6,387 nucleotides of DNA, taken from assembly GCA_040226215.1 (NCBI GenBank), contig JAVKFF010000211.1:1-6387 (forward strand), written 5' to 3'. A program made the translations under genes and the position numbers. Numbering within the stretch: the stretch's first letter is position 1; each line of letters starts with the position of its first letter. Shown one piece after another: positions 1 to 5,699 of the stretch. This DNA comes from JAVKFF01 sp040226215 (GTDB lineage Bacteria; Pseudomonadota; Alphaproteobacteria; DSM-16000; Inquilinaceae). The notes beneath the pieces were generated by a model. It was not told the origin of the DNA. It was given only the letters and a program-made list of their open reading frames with translations, and did no database searches.

Positions 1-100
1 CGCAACATGACCGCCTGTTTTCAGGATCGTGACGCGACGAAGACTCTTTCGTGCAGACCATGTTGCGATACGGCAGCGGACACGTCCCGGGGCGTATCGC
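1..100. repeat. Nested inverted repeats with potential to fold
   Basis: A perfect 9-bp inverted repeat pairs CGCAACATG (1-9) with CATGTTGCG (59-67). Inside it are two small hairpins: CCTG-tttt-CAGG (14-25) and ACGAA-6 nt-TTCGT (37-52). An 8-bp repeat, GCGATACG (65-72) with CGTATCGC (93-100), shares bases 65-67 with the outer stem, so the two stems cannot form together. No T-run follows, so this is not a standard intrinsic terminator, and no known RNA family is recognised. The outer stem may continue left of the window. The repeats are directly visible; any function is inference. Confidence 0.3.
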
Positions 101-159
101 ACCGTCGCCCGGCGTGCCTTCTGCTGGACATCGGCAGGAAAGCACCTAGGATCGTGACG
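23..159 (+). repeat. 12-bp direct repeat pair AGGATCGTGACG
   Basis: AGGATCGTGACG occurs at 23-34 and again at 148-159, 125 bases apart, in the non-coding stretch upstream of the secreted-protein gene. A 12-base match is unlikely by chance in about 200 bases. It could be a pair of regulator binding sites or a remnant of duplication. No known site is recognised. Confidence 0.3.
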
Positions 160-227
160 GGCCTCTTCCGTCGGACATACCCGATCCCGGCATCAGCCGA
201 TGGATTGGGGCATGCCGCCGGCACCAC

Positions 228-232
228 AGGAG
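228..232 (+). promoter_or_regulatory. Ribosome binding site AGGAG that fixes the start at 239
   Basis: AGGAG at 228-232 is followed by 6 bases and then ATG at 239. The in-frame ATG at 233 would leave no spacing, and the in-frame ATG at 200 lies upstream of the site. The choice of 239 also makes the protein begin directly with a signal peptide. Confidence 0.7.
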
Positions 233-238
233 ATGCCC

Positions 239-739
239 ATGCCCCCTCGCACCAGGATCAAGATCGCGGCGCTCGGCCTCGCGACGATGCTCGCCCTTCC
301 CGTCCTCCCCGCCTTTGCCGAAAGCAAGGGGCTGTGCGGCGAGCCGGCGCTGGAAGGCCATGAACGCAAGGTCGTCTCTGTCGACCATGGCAAGGACGGC
401 GCCACATTGGCCGACACGCGGGTCGGGCGCATGGTGATGCGCACTGCCGACGGCCAGGTCGCCGGGGAGGCGATGTGGCAGGCGACGATGATCCGCAACG
501 CCACCGATGCCCGCAGCGACGCCTATATCAGCGACCATGTGTTCCAGGACGATGCGGGGGTGATGTTCGGCCGGGCCCTGCACGACTATGCCATCGACTT
601 CCACAACCCCGAGCATCGCCCGGACGAGGTCGAGGTGGCGATCCTTGGCGGCGTTGGCGCCTATCGCAACGCCCGCGGCACGGTCGATATCGGCCTGAAG
701 GGCCCGCCCCGCTACCGGTTCCACGTGGCCTGCGAATAG
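239..739 (+). CDS. Secreted allene-oxide-cyclase/dirigent-like barrel protein
   Basis: This encodes a 166-aa protein. Residues 1-27 form a clear Sec signal peptide: a basic start (PPRTRIK), a hydrophobic core (ALGLATMLALPVL) and an AFA/ES cleavage site after residue 27. The mature part is about 139 aa and looks beta-rich. Near its end is AILGGVGAYRNARGTVDI (residues 134-151), which resembles the GGTGxFxxARG signature of the allene oxide cyclase/dirigent barrel superfamily. That resemblance is the only basis for the name. Bacterial members are mostly uncharacterised and need not have cyclase activity. Cys33 and Cys165, near the two ends of the mature chain, could form a disulphide in the periplasm. 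The start at 239 is chosen over ATG 200 and 233 because of the AGGAG at 228-232. The gene stands alone or is followed by the small gene at 856. The substrate or ligand is unknown. Confidence 0.75.
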   Translation: MPPRTRIKIAALGLATMLALPVLPAFAESKGLCGEPALEGHERKVVSVDHGKDGATLADTRVGRMVMRTADGQVAGEAMWQATMIRNATDARSDAYISDHVFQDDAGVMFGRALHDYAIDFHNPEHRPDEVEVAILGGVGAYRNARGTVDIGLKGPPRYRFHVACE

Positions 740-855
740 GGAGCCGCCCCGGGCCCGCCCGTCATTCGCCGCTGCGCGTTGTCGACGACGGCGGGCGGCG
801 ACCTGGACGGCGGCAATGTGCGTCGCTTCAGCAGGAACCTGCGGCAGGGCCAGTC

Positions 856-1098
856 TTGGCCGCGAACAGCCGCGCCTACACCCTGGCCTGCGCCGCGGCG
901 ATGCTCGGCGAGGACGAGGAACTCCTCCACGCCATCAGCGTCGAGATGGAGCCGGGGGACGGCGCGCCCTGGATCTTCGCCACCGGCGAGGATGGAACGA
1001 CGGCCTTCACCGACTACGGCATCGAGATGCTCGGCCAGCTCATCGAAATCCACGGAGAGAACGAAGCCCGTATCGCTGGGCGGGCGAAAACTGAATAG
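856..1098 (+). CDS. Small acidic protein of unknown function
   Basis: This frame gives an 80-aa protein from TTG at 856, with AGGG (846-849) six bases upstream. The alternative ATG at 901 gives 65 aa, has no ribosome binding site, and would lose the segment NSRAYTLACAAAML, which looks like part of the protein. The sequence is acidic (GEDEELL, residues 18-24) with a central block PWIFATGEDGTTAFTDYGIE (residues 38-57) and a helical end (LGQLIEI). It has no signal peptide or membrane segment, so it is probably cytoplasmic. The GEDG(T/V)TAFT-like block is reminiscent of short hypothetical proteins in alphaproteobacteria, but I assign no function. The gene lies 116 bases after the secreted protein and converges on the PAS gene, whose stop is 23 bases away. 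The other plus-strand frames here read as Arg/Pro-rich shadows. Confidence 0.6.
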   Translation: MAANSRAYTLACAAAMLGEDEELLHAISVEMEPGDGAPWIFATGEDGTTAFTDYGIEMLGQLIEIHGENEARIAGRAKTE

Positions 1099-1121
1099 AG
1101 CTGGCGATCTCTACCGGCCGG

Positions 1122-1694
1122 TTACTCTTCGTCCACCAATGCGAGTGAAGAAGCGTCGAACAGATTCATAGTTTCATTCTCCGGGGCAACTGTCCGGGAA
1201 GGTCGTTTGCGCCCCATATTGTAGTCAGAACATCCGAACACGTAGGCGATGCCGTCTAGGTCCCGCATTAACGGGGCGTAGATCCGCTCGACAACAGCAT
1301 AGTGCTTTCCTGCGGATCGATTGATACTGTGGATCAGGCATTGGCCGTCTCTTGCCAAAGAACGACGGTTCTGGACCTCAATATGGTCGCCATTCGGTAT
1401 GATCTCCTGCAGATTCCTCCCGCGTGTCGGTGCCCTCCAGAAATCTCGCACTGCATCTCCGGCCAGGATGCAGGAGAAAGTTCCTTCTGAATTGCGGGAA
1501 TAGAGCCAGCACGACGACATGAAAGACTTGATGATCCTGGGTTGCAGTTCCCTTCTTGACGGCAGGTCACCAAGCTTGTGGGAAAGCAGTATCTCCCACG
1601 CGGCTATGAATGCTCTGATCGTGGTTGACTGGGCCACGGCATGAACCTTGGACGAAGGGCCCAGCGGCAACTCATCAGTGGCAATTTCAGACAC
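1122..1694 (-). CDS. PAS domain protein of the PAS_5 type
   Basis: This is a 190-aa soluble protein. Residues 29-155 match the PAS_5-like pattern common in Rhodospirillales: an amphipathic lead helix (FIAAWEILLSHKLGDLPSRR), a PRII...SSCWLYS strand segment, the core GTFSCILAGDAVRDFW (residues 71-86), then a GRNLQEIIP turn (92-100) and the strands HYAVVERIYAPLMRDLDGIAYVFGCSDY. Such domains usually sense or bind a small ligand or partner; many are found without an attached output domain, as here. There is no kinase, GGDEF or HTH part, so it may act through another protein. The start is GTG at 1694, the only start after the upstream stop; its ribosome binding site is weak. It lies 206 bases downstream of the chemoreceptor on the same strand, so a shared sensory role is possible but unproven. 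The C-terminal 30 residues are polar and probably disordered. Confidence 0.75.
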   Translation of the reverse strand: MSEIATDELPLGPSSKVHAVAQSTTIRAFIAAWEILLSHKLGDLPSRRELQPRIIKSFMSSCWLYSRNSEGTFSCILAGDAVRDFWRAPTRGRNLQEIIPNGDHIEVQNRRSLARDGQCLIHSINRSAGKHYAVVERIYAPLMRDLDGIAYVFGCSDYNMGRKRPSRTVAPENETMNLFDASSLALVDEE

Positions 1695-1800
1695 TCTTTT
1701 GGCCCCACTTCAGCAGCTGTGCCAGCCTTCCGATCCGGAATTGCGACGACGATACGGGATTCGGCACACGAACAAGGCCGGTGGCTCGCGGTTGCCCACG

Positions 1801-1845
1801 ATCCGCCATCGTCGCTCCGCATTGCTGGAACGACGATGGCGGGAT
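1801..1845 (-). terminator. Hairpin downstream of the chemoreceptor gene, possible terminator
   Basis: CGCCATCGTCG (1804-1814) pairs perfectly with CGACGATGGCG (1831-1841), and the stem extends by ATC/GAT past one bulged base, giving about 14 pairs around a 16-base loop. It lies about 55 bases after the chemoreceptor stop and 107 bases before the PAS start. Neither side has a T-run, so it is either a Rho-assisted or weak terminator, a 3'-end stabiliser, or an operator for the PAS gene. The 206-base gap holds no gene I can support. Confidence 0.4.
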
Positions 1846-1900
1846 CGGATTACTCAATACTGTCGCCCACGAGATGGCGATCACGGCATTGCAGGTAAGA

Positions 1901-3910
1901 TCACGCTGCCTTCACACCTGCCAGGAAGTCGTCGACCTCCTGCCGCAAGGATCGGGTCCGGACATTGACCTCGCTGACCGCGACCTGCAGCTGGTCGGCA
2001 GCATTCTTGGTCTCGTCAGCACCGACCTGCAGTTCGCCCAGAACCCCTGTGACATCCTGTGTGCCGGCTGCGGCCTCCTGCACGTTGCGGGCGATCTCGC
2101 TGGTGGCCGCAGTCTGTTCCTCCACCGCCGCGGCGATCGACCCGCCAATGCCGTTCACCTCTTCCACGGTTGCGGCGATGCGCTCGATCGCCGAAACAGC
2201 CGCCTTGGTCACGTTCTGGATCTCGGCGATCTGCTGACCGATATCGCCGGTGGCCTTGGTTGTCTGGGTGGCCAGCGACTTCACTTCCGACGCGACTACC
2301 GCGAAGCCCTTGCCCGCCTCGCCGGCGCGCGCCGCCTCGATCGTGGCGTTCAGCGCCAACAGGTTGGTCTGTTCGGCAATGTCGGAAATCAGGCCGACCA
2401 CCTCGCCGATCCGGTCCGCCGCACGGGCCAGTTGCTGGACCGTGTCCTGGGTCTCGCCCGCCTGGTCTACGGCCCGGCGGGAAATCCCCGAGGATTGTTC
2501 GACTTGGCGGGCAATCTCGGTGATCGAGCCGGAGAGTTCCTCTGCCGCCGAGGCCACGGTCTGCACGTTGGCGGACGACTGGGTGGAGGTCCCTGCCGCC
2601 GAGGTGGCGTCGGTCCTGGTGCGGTCGGCAATGCCGGACATCGAGCTGGCGCTTGCATCCATCTGGTCCGCCGCGCTCGCCAGGCTCTGGACCACTTCGC
2701 TGACCACGCTCTCGAAACGTCCGGTCAACTCTTCCAGCCGCTCCGCCCGCTCGATCTGCGCCTGCTGTGCCGCCGCCTGTTCCGCGGCCAGCCGCTCAGA
2801 CTCGATCATTGTGGTCTTGAAGACCTGGACTGCGCCGGCCATGGCACCGACCTCGTCCTTCTGCGCCTGCGCCGGGATCTCGACGGATCTATCGCCGCCG
2901 GCCAGTCGCGCCATGGCCGCCGTCATGGCACCGACCGGGCGGGCGATCCCAGTGCCGATAAACCAGGCAGCCACCGCCCCGATGAGCAACGCGACGGCCA
3001 CCGCGACGATCACCAGGGTGACCGCCTGCGACAGGTTGGCCTCCGCCTCCGGTCCCAGCCGGTCCTGCTCGCCCTTGGCCATGCCGACCAGCTGACCGGC
3101 CTGCGCCATGACGGCCGGACCGATCCGGTCCAGGCCGTTGACGATGAGGTCGTTGCGCTTGGAGATGATGCCGTGGACGCGTTCGACAGCGGCAAGATAG
3201 TCCTCCCCACCATCGATCACGGCCTGTGCCAGCTGCCGTCGCTTGGGATTCTCCAGTTCCGCAAGCAATTCGCCCGCGGCCTTCTTCATCGCTGCACCAT
3301 GTTCGCCGATCCGGGAGTAATCCTGTTCCCGATTGTCGATCAGGTAGCGCTGCGCGTAGTAGCGCGTCAGCATAAGCTGTTCCTGGGTCGCCCCGGCCCG
3401 GTAGGCCGCCGCCGCATCGCTGTCGCGATAGGCGCTCTGCATGATCTCCGACAGATGTTTCCGGATCTCGGGGCCGAGCTTGTTCAGGGTACCGTTCACG
3501 ACCTCGTTGCGCTGCGCCTGCAGGTCTGTGACCTGTGAAAAAGTGGCCTTGTAGTTCTGGAGCCCGGCAACGATCTCTGCCACGACCCGCTTGGCTTCAG
3601 GGGTTACCGCCAGCTCCTCGGCCCGCTTCGCGGCCTCCATGGTGGCGACGCCGCCGGCCTCGACCTTGGCAATGCTTTCCGCATTGGCACGGATCACGAA
3701 ATTCTTCACGTCCAGGCGGGTCGCCATCATCGCATCCGACACGGCGCCGGCCGCGTTCGACCCGCGCGCGAGCGCCCGATATTGGCGGAACAGATCGCTG
3801 CTGCTTGACAACGCAACCACGGCGCCGCCGCCGATCAGAAGCAGAAGAAGAAGCACCAGTCCGAAGCCGCCGAATGTCTTTGTGGTGATGCGAACATCGC
3901 TCAATCGCAT
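1901..3910 (-). CDS. Methyl-accepting chemotaxis protein with HBM-like sensor domain
   Basis: This is a full-length 669-aa chemoreceptor. It senses a periplasmic ligand and controls the CheA kinase through CheW. Order of parts: a short cytoplasmic start; membrane segment 1 (about 15-34, leucine-rich); an all-helical periplasmic region (about 35-293); membrane segment 2 (about 296-319); HAMP (about 320-372, with the ARPVGAMT and DEVGAMAGAVQVF motifs); then the long signalling hairpin (about 390-669) with its conserved tip at about 501-545, containing DIAEQTNLLALNATIEAARA. The periplasmic region holds two alignable segments, RNEVVNGTLNKLGPEI (134-149) and RNDLIVNGLDRIGPAV (252-267), as expected for a helical bimodular (HBM) sensor like that of McpS-type receptors; the ligand cannot be read from sequence. 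Methylation-type Glu/Gln pairs are present in the signalling helices (e.g. AAEELS, VEEQT). It ends LAGVKAA, without a CheR-binding pentapeptide. ATG 3910 is supported by AAAGGA nine bases upstream. Confidence 0.95.
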   Translation of the reverse strand: MRLSDVRITTKTFGGFGLVLLLLLLIGGGAVVALSSSSDLFRQYRALARGSNAAGAVSDAMMATRLDVKNFVIRANAESIAKVEAGGVATMEAAKRAEELAVTPEAKRVVAEIVAGLQNYKATFSQVTDLQAQRNEVVNGTLNKLGPEIRKHLSEIMQSAYRDSDAAAAYRAGATQEQLMLTRYYAQRYLIDNREQDYSRIGEHGAAMKKAAGELLAELENPKRRQLAQAVIDGGEDYLAAVERVHGIISKRNDLIVNGLDRIGPAVMAQAGQLVGMAKGEQDRLGPEAEANLSQAVTLVIVAVAVALLIGAVAAWFIGTGIARPVGAMTAAMARLAGGDRSVEIPAQAQKDEVGAMAGAVQVFKTTMIESERLAAEQAAAQQAQIERAERLEELTGRFESVVSEVVQSLASAADQMDASASSMSGIADRTRTDATSAAGTSTQSSANVQTVASAAEELSGSITEIARQVEQSSGISRRAVDQAGETQDTVQQLARAADRIGEVVGLISDIAEQTNLLALNATIEAARAGEAGKGFAVVASEVKSLATQTTKATGDIGQQIAEIQNVTKAAVSAIERIAATVEEVNGIGGSIAAAVEEQTAATSEIARNVQEAAAGTQDVTGVLGELQVGADETKNAADQLQVAVSEVNVRTRSLRQEVDDFLAGVKAA

Positions 3911-3919
3911 GATTCATAT

Positions 3920-3925
3920 TCCTTT
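3920..3925 (-). promoter_or_regulatory. Ribosome binding site AAAGGA of the chemoreceptor gene
   Basis: Read on the minus strand, AAAGGA is followed by nine bases (atatgaatc, reading from the end of the site) and then the ATG at 3910. It confirms the start chosen for the chemoreceptor. Confidence 0.65.
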
Positions 3926-4006
3926 ACCGAATCGCCTAGAAAACGCGGAATGCGCCCAACGGCGCCGTCCGGATCCTGAAAGTCCGTTTCTTAAGTGCGA
4001 TAGGTA

Positions 4007-4035
4007 AATTTACGTTTAATAAATATCTTATCCAA
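4007..4035 (-). promoter_or_regulatory. Candidate promoter of the chemoreceptor gene
   Basis: On the minus strand TTGGAT (4035-4030) and TAAATT (4012-4007) are separated by exactly 17 bases, a sigma70-like pair with several mismatches. It lies in an AT-rich island (about 3990-4055) that contrasts with the GC-rich surroundings, about 95 bases before the chemoreceptor ATG. The 10-bp perfect palindrome GTAAATTTAC (4004-4013) covers the -10 element and could be an operator. I found no convincing flagellar sigma28 pattern (TAAA...GCCGATAA). Function is inferred from position and composition. Confidence 0.35.
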
Positions 4036-4079
4036 AAGAGCGATAAATAAACCGAATCAGGGCCCCAACTTCAGCAATG

Positions 4080-4095
4080 GTAAGCGGTGCACCGC
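4080..4095. repeat. Likely IS66-family terminal inverted repeat
   Basis: The sequence GTAAGCGGTGCACCGC begins at 4080. IS66-family ends typically begin GTAAGCG or close to it, and this site sits 25 bases beyond the stop of the IS66 transposase fragment at 4105, where the right end of an element should be. The site contains a 12-bp perfect palindrome, GCGGTGCACCGC (4084-4095). The bases just outside (CAGCAATG, 4072-4079) would be one copy of an 8-bp target duplication; I do not see the partner copy or the opposite end in this window. Confidence 0.55.
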
Positions 4096-4104
4096 CCAAC
4101 CCTC

Positions 4105-4311
4105 TCAGGTGTTTGTCTTGAATGCCCATGGCAGCAGGTCGTAGATGGGGGCCTTCGGACGGCTGGCGTCGATCGCCTCCAGGGTGGTCTCGAGATGGGC
4201 GTAGGGCTTGACGCCGTTGAGCTTGGCGGTCTCGATCAGGGAGGCGATACGGTCCCAGGTGCGTCCGCCTTCGTTATGGCCGGCGAAAAGGGCGTTCTTC
4301 CGGTTATGGAG
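4105..4311 (-). pseudogene. IS66 transposase (tnpC) C-terminal fragment, minus strand
   Basis: About 68 residues up to the TGA at 4105 match the IS66 transposase C-terminal domain: NRKNALFAGHNEGG, then RIASLIETAKLNGVKPY, and the end DLLPWAFKTNT. The intact protein is about 500 aa or more, so only the last eighth or so remains; the catalytic residues are gone. The frame is open and conserved down to its natural stop. An open frame continues upstream to 4470, but there it runs antisense to the plus-strand fragment and no longer resembles a transposase, so I do not count it. No start or ribosome binding site belongs to the fragment. Confidence 0.8.
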
Positions 4312-4321
4312 ATCGTTGCAT

Positions 4322-4507
4322 AAGCGGAAGTCGTGGCTGTGTGCCGGCTGCGACCGGGCGGCGACAGGGCCGCGTTCATGTACACCCTCAGCGTCAGTGC
4401 AAAGCCGAACGAGTGCGACCCGCAGGCCTGGCTGGCTCATGTGCTCGGTCACATCGCCGATACGCCGCAAAACCGGCTGGACGAGTTGCTGCCCTGGAAC
4501 TGGAAGA
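4322..4507 (+). pseudogene. IS66 transposase (tnpC) C-terminal fragment, plus strand, frameshifted
   Basis: Read on the plus strand, KRKSWLCAGCDR (4322-4357) and, after loss of one base at about 4355-4362, GDRAAFMYTLSVSAKPNECD, QAWLAHVLGHIAD and NRLDELLPWNWK match the same C-terminal IS66 domain as the neighbouring minus-strand fragment. The usual family forms are RKSWLFAGSDRGG and TAKLNDVDPQAW, so this copy carries substitutions as well as the frameshift. It differs enough from the minus-strand copy (LPWNW against LPWAF, AAFMYTL against RIASLI) to come from another IS66 subtype. No stop or terminal repeat follows LPWNWK; the frame runs on into the pncB-like gene on the opposite strand. Confidence 0.75.
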
Positions 4508-4529
4508 GGCCGGCCGCCGCCGCGCGCCC

Positions 4530-5699
4530 CTACCCCCGCCGCTTCAGCAGGAACTCGCGTCCGACCTTGACCTGCTCCTTGCCGTCATAGGCGATGATGT
4601 CGGCGGTGCAGTAGGTCTCCGTCCAGCTTTCCGGCAGGTAGGAGCCGGTGCCGATCATGTCGACCGGCGCCTGCACCGAGGCCATCACCTTGCACTTCGC
4701 CGGCGAGAAGCCGGAAGAGGCGACGATCGAGGCCTTCTGGAAGCCGGCGCCGTCCAGCTCCTCGCGCAGGTGGTAGATCGCCGCGGCGGAGACCCCGGTG
4801 CCGACCAGCCAGCGCAGCTCCGAGGAGGTGCGGTACTGCTGGATCGCGTTCGGCACATGCCGCTCCAGCACCGCGTAGGAGCTGTAGGGGTCCAGCCCTT
4901 CCAGATAGCGGCTGCCATGGGTGTCGATCCGCACCGCCACCCGCCCGGCCTCCACCAGGTCGGGGAAGCGCCGGCAGACCGCCAGCGCGTCGGTGACCTC
5001 CTGGCCGAAATAGTCGACCAGCACGGTCAGGGATTCCGCCGGGAAGCGCTCGACGAACATCTCGGCGGCCCGCACGGTGGAGCCGGCATAGCCGATCAGC
5101 GCATGCGGCATGGTGCCGAAACCGCGCTCGTTGCCGAAATAATGCGCGGTGGCGTCGGTGGCATTGCCGATGAAGCCGCAGGCGTTGCGCGCCTCGCGGG
5201 CGGCGCGACTGCCGACCGAGGCGGCATAGGCCATCATCTCCGCCATCTCCGCGCCCGCGCAATGGCGTGCGTCCATCGCCAGGAACTTCACGTTCGGCAG
5301 GTCGCAGCACATGGAGAAGGCGTTGTAGGCCGCCACGCAGGGTGGGCCCAGCTTCTGCAGGTAGAGCGTCTCCAGGTCCACCAGGTGCGCCATCGAGCCG
5401 GTGATGTAGACCAGCGGCTGGCCGGCGCCGACCCAGGCGCCTTCCTCGTATTGCGGATCCACCCGGAACGAGGTGCCGCGCACCCGCGCGATCTTCTGCA
5501 GCCAGTCCACCATCAGCCGCGGGCAGAAGATCACCGGGCGCCGCATGAAGACGGCATAGGTGACCTCGCGGTCGCCGAAGGCCTCCACGATGGCGCGGGT
5601 CTTCTTGAAATAGACGTCCGTTCGGTCGGCGACTTCCGCTTCCAGCGGAGCCGCGTCCGCGTCAACCGGCTTCAGCGAAACTGGTGCCGACACGGTCAC
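4530..5699 (-). CDS. Nicotinate phosphoribosyltransferase-like protein (pncB-like)
   Basis: This 389-aa cytoplasmic protein belongs to the nicotinate phosphoribosyltransferase family, whose members make nicotinate mononucleotide from nicotinate and PRPP with ATP in NAD salvage. Visible family features: an N-terminal DRTDVYFKKT segment (25-34), a barrel-type region with FIGNATDATAHYFG (176-189), GTMPHALIG (195-203), whose His199 fits the conserved catalytic histidine, LVDYFG (227-232), VRIDT (256-260), and a phosphate-binding-like segment ASSGFSPAKCKVM (327-339) followed by MIGTGSYLPE. It is shorter than many family members and diverged from enteric PncB, so substrate choice (nicotinate or a related base) is not certain. 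The start is GTG 5699, with AGGAGG close by; GTG 5693, two codons in, is an alternative with longer spacing. Its first 38 bases lie inside the upstream DAHP synthase gene in another frame, which suggests coupled translation. IS66 debris begins 23 bases past its stop; no terminator is evident. Confidence 0.82.
   Translation of the reverse strand: MTVSAPVSLKPVDADAAPLEAEVADRTDVYFKKTRAIVEAFGDREVTYAVFMRRPVIFCPRLMVDWLQKIARVRGTSFRVDPQYEEGAWVGAGQPLVYITGSMAHLVDLETLYLQKLGPPCVAAYNAFSMCCDLPNVKFLAMDARHCAGAEMAEMMAYAASVGSRAAREARNACGFIGNATDATAHYFGNERGFGTMPHALIGYAGSTVRAAEMFVERFPAESLTVLVDYFGQEVTDALAVCRRFPDLVEAGRVAVRIDTHGSRYLEGLDPYSSYAVLERHVPNAIQQYRTSSELRWLVGTGVSAAAIYHLREELDGAGFQKASIVASSGFSPAKCKVMASVQAPVDMIGTGSYLPESWTETYCTADIIAYDGKEQVKVGREFLLKRRG

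Larger units (their letters stand above)
4080..4510. mobile_element. Degenerate IS66-family scar made of two opposed remnants
   Basis: This segment holds one apparent IS66 end (4080) and two transposase C-terminal fragments on opposite strands (minus 4105-4311, plus 4322-4507). The tnpA, tnpB and the catalytic DDE part of tnpC are absent, as is the second terminal repeat, so the scar cannot move by itself. It separates the chemoreceptor promoter from the 3' end of the pncB-like gene. The right limit is approximate: recognisable IS66 sequence stops at about 4507, 23 bases before the pncB-like stop. Confidence 0.7.

Noticed and set aside
1..67. tRNA-like element
   Set aside because: The length and outer stem are suggestive, but there is no recognisable D-arm, T-arm consensus or anticodon loop.
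7..363. 118-aa open frame on the plus strand over the left non-coding region
   Set aside because: Low-complexity Arg/Pro/Asp-rich translation, no ribosome binding site, and overlap with the better supported gene at 239 in another frame.
146..724. 192-aa open frame on the minus strand
   Set aside because: It is the antisense shadow of the secreted-protein gene, which has a signal peptide and a ribosome binding site on the plus strand.
1113..1122. ACCGGCCGGT palindrome between the convergent small and PAS genes
   Set aside because: Only a 5-bp half-site with no loop and no T-run, so it is not a terminator; such palindromes are common in GC-rich DNA.
1709..1724. Possible sigma54 promoter on the minus strand before the PAS gene (TGGCACAGCTGCTGAA)
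   Set aside because: The GG half is right, but at the required spacing the -12 element reads GA and not the essential GC, and it lies too near the GTG start.
1625..3538. 637-aa open frame on the plus strand
   Set aside because: It runs antisense through the chemoreceptor and is a GC-rich shadow with Arg/Leu/Gly/His-rich composition and no recognisable domain.
4312..4470. Upstream half of the open minus-strand frame ending at 4105
   Set aside because: From 4312 on, it lies opposite the plus-strand IS66 fragment and loses transposase similarity; treating 4105-4470 as one gene would fuse debris with an antisense shadow.
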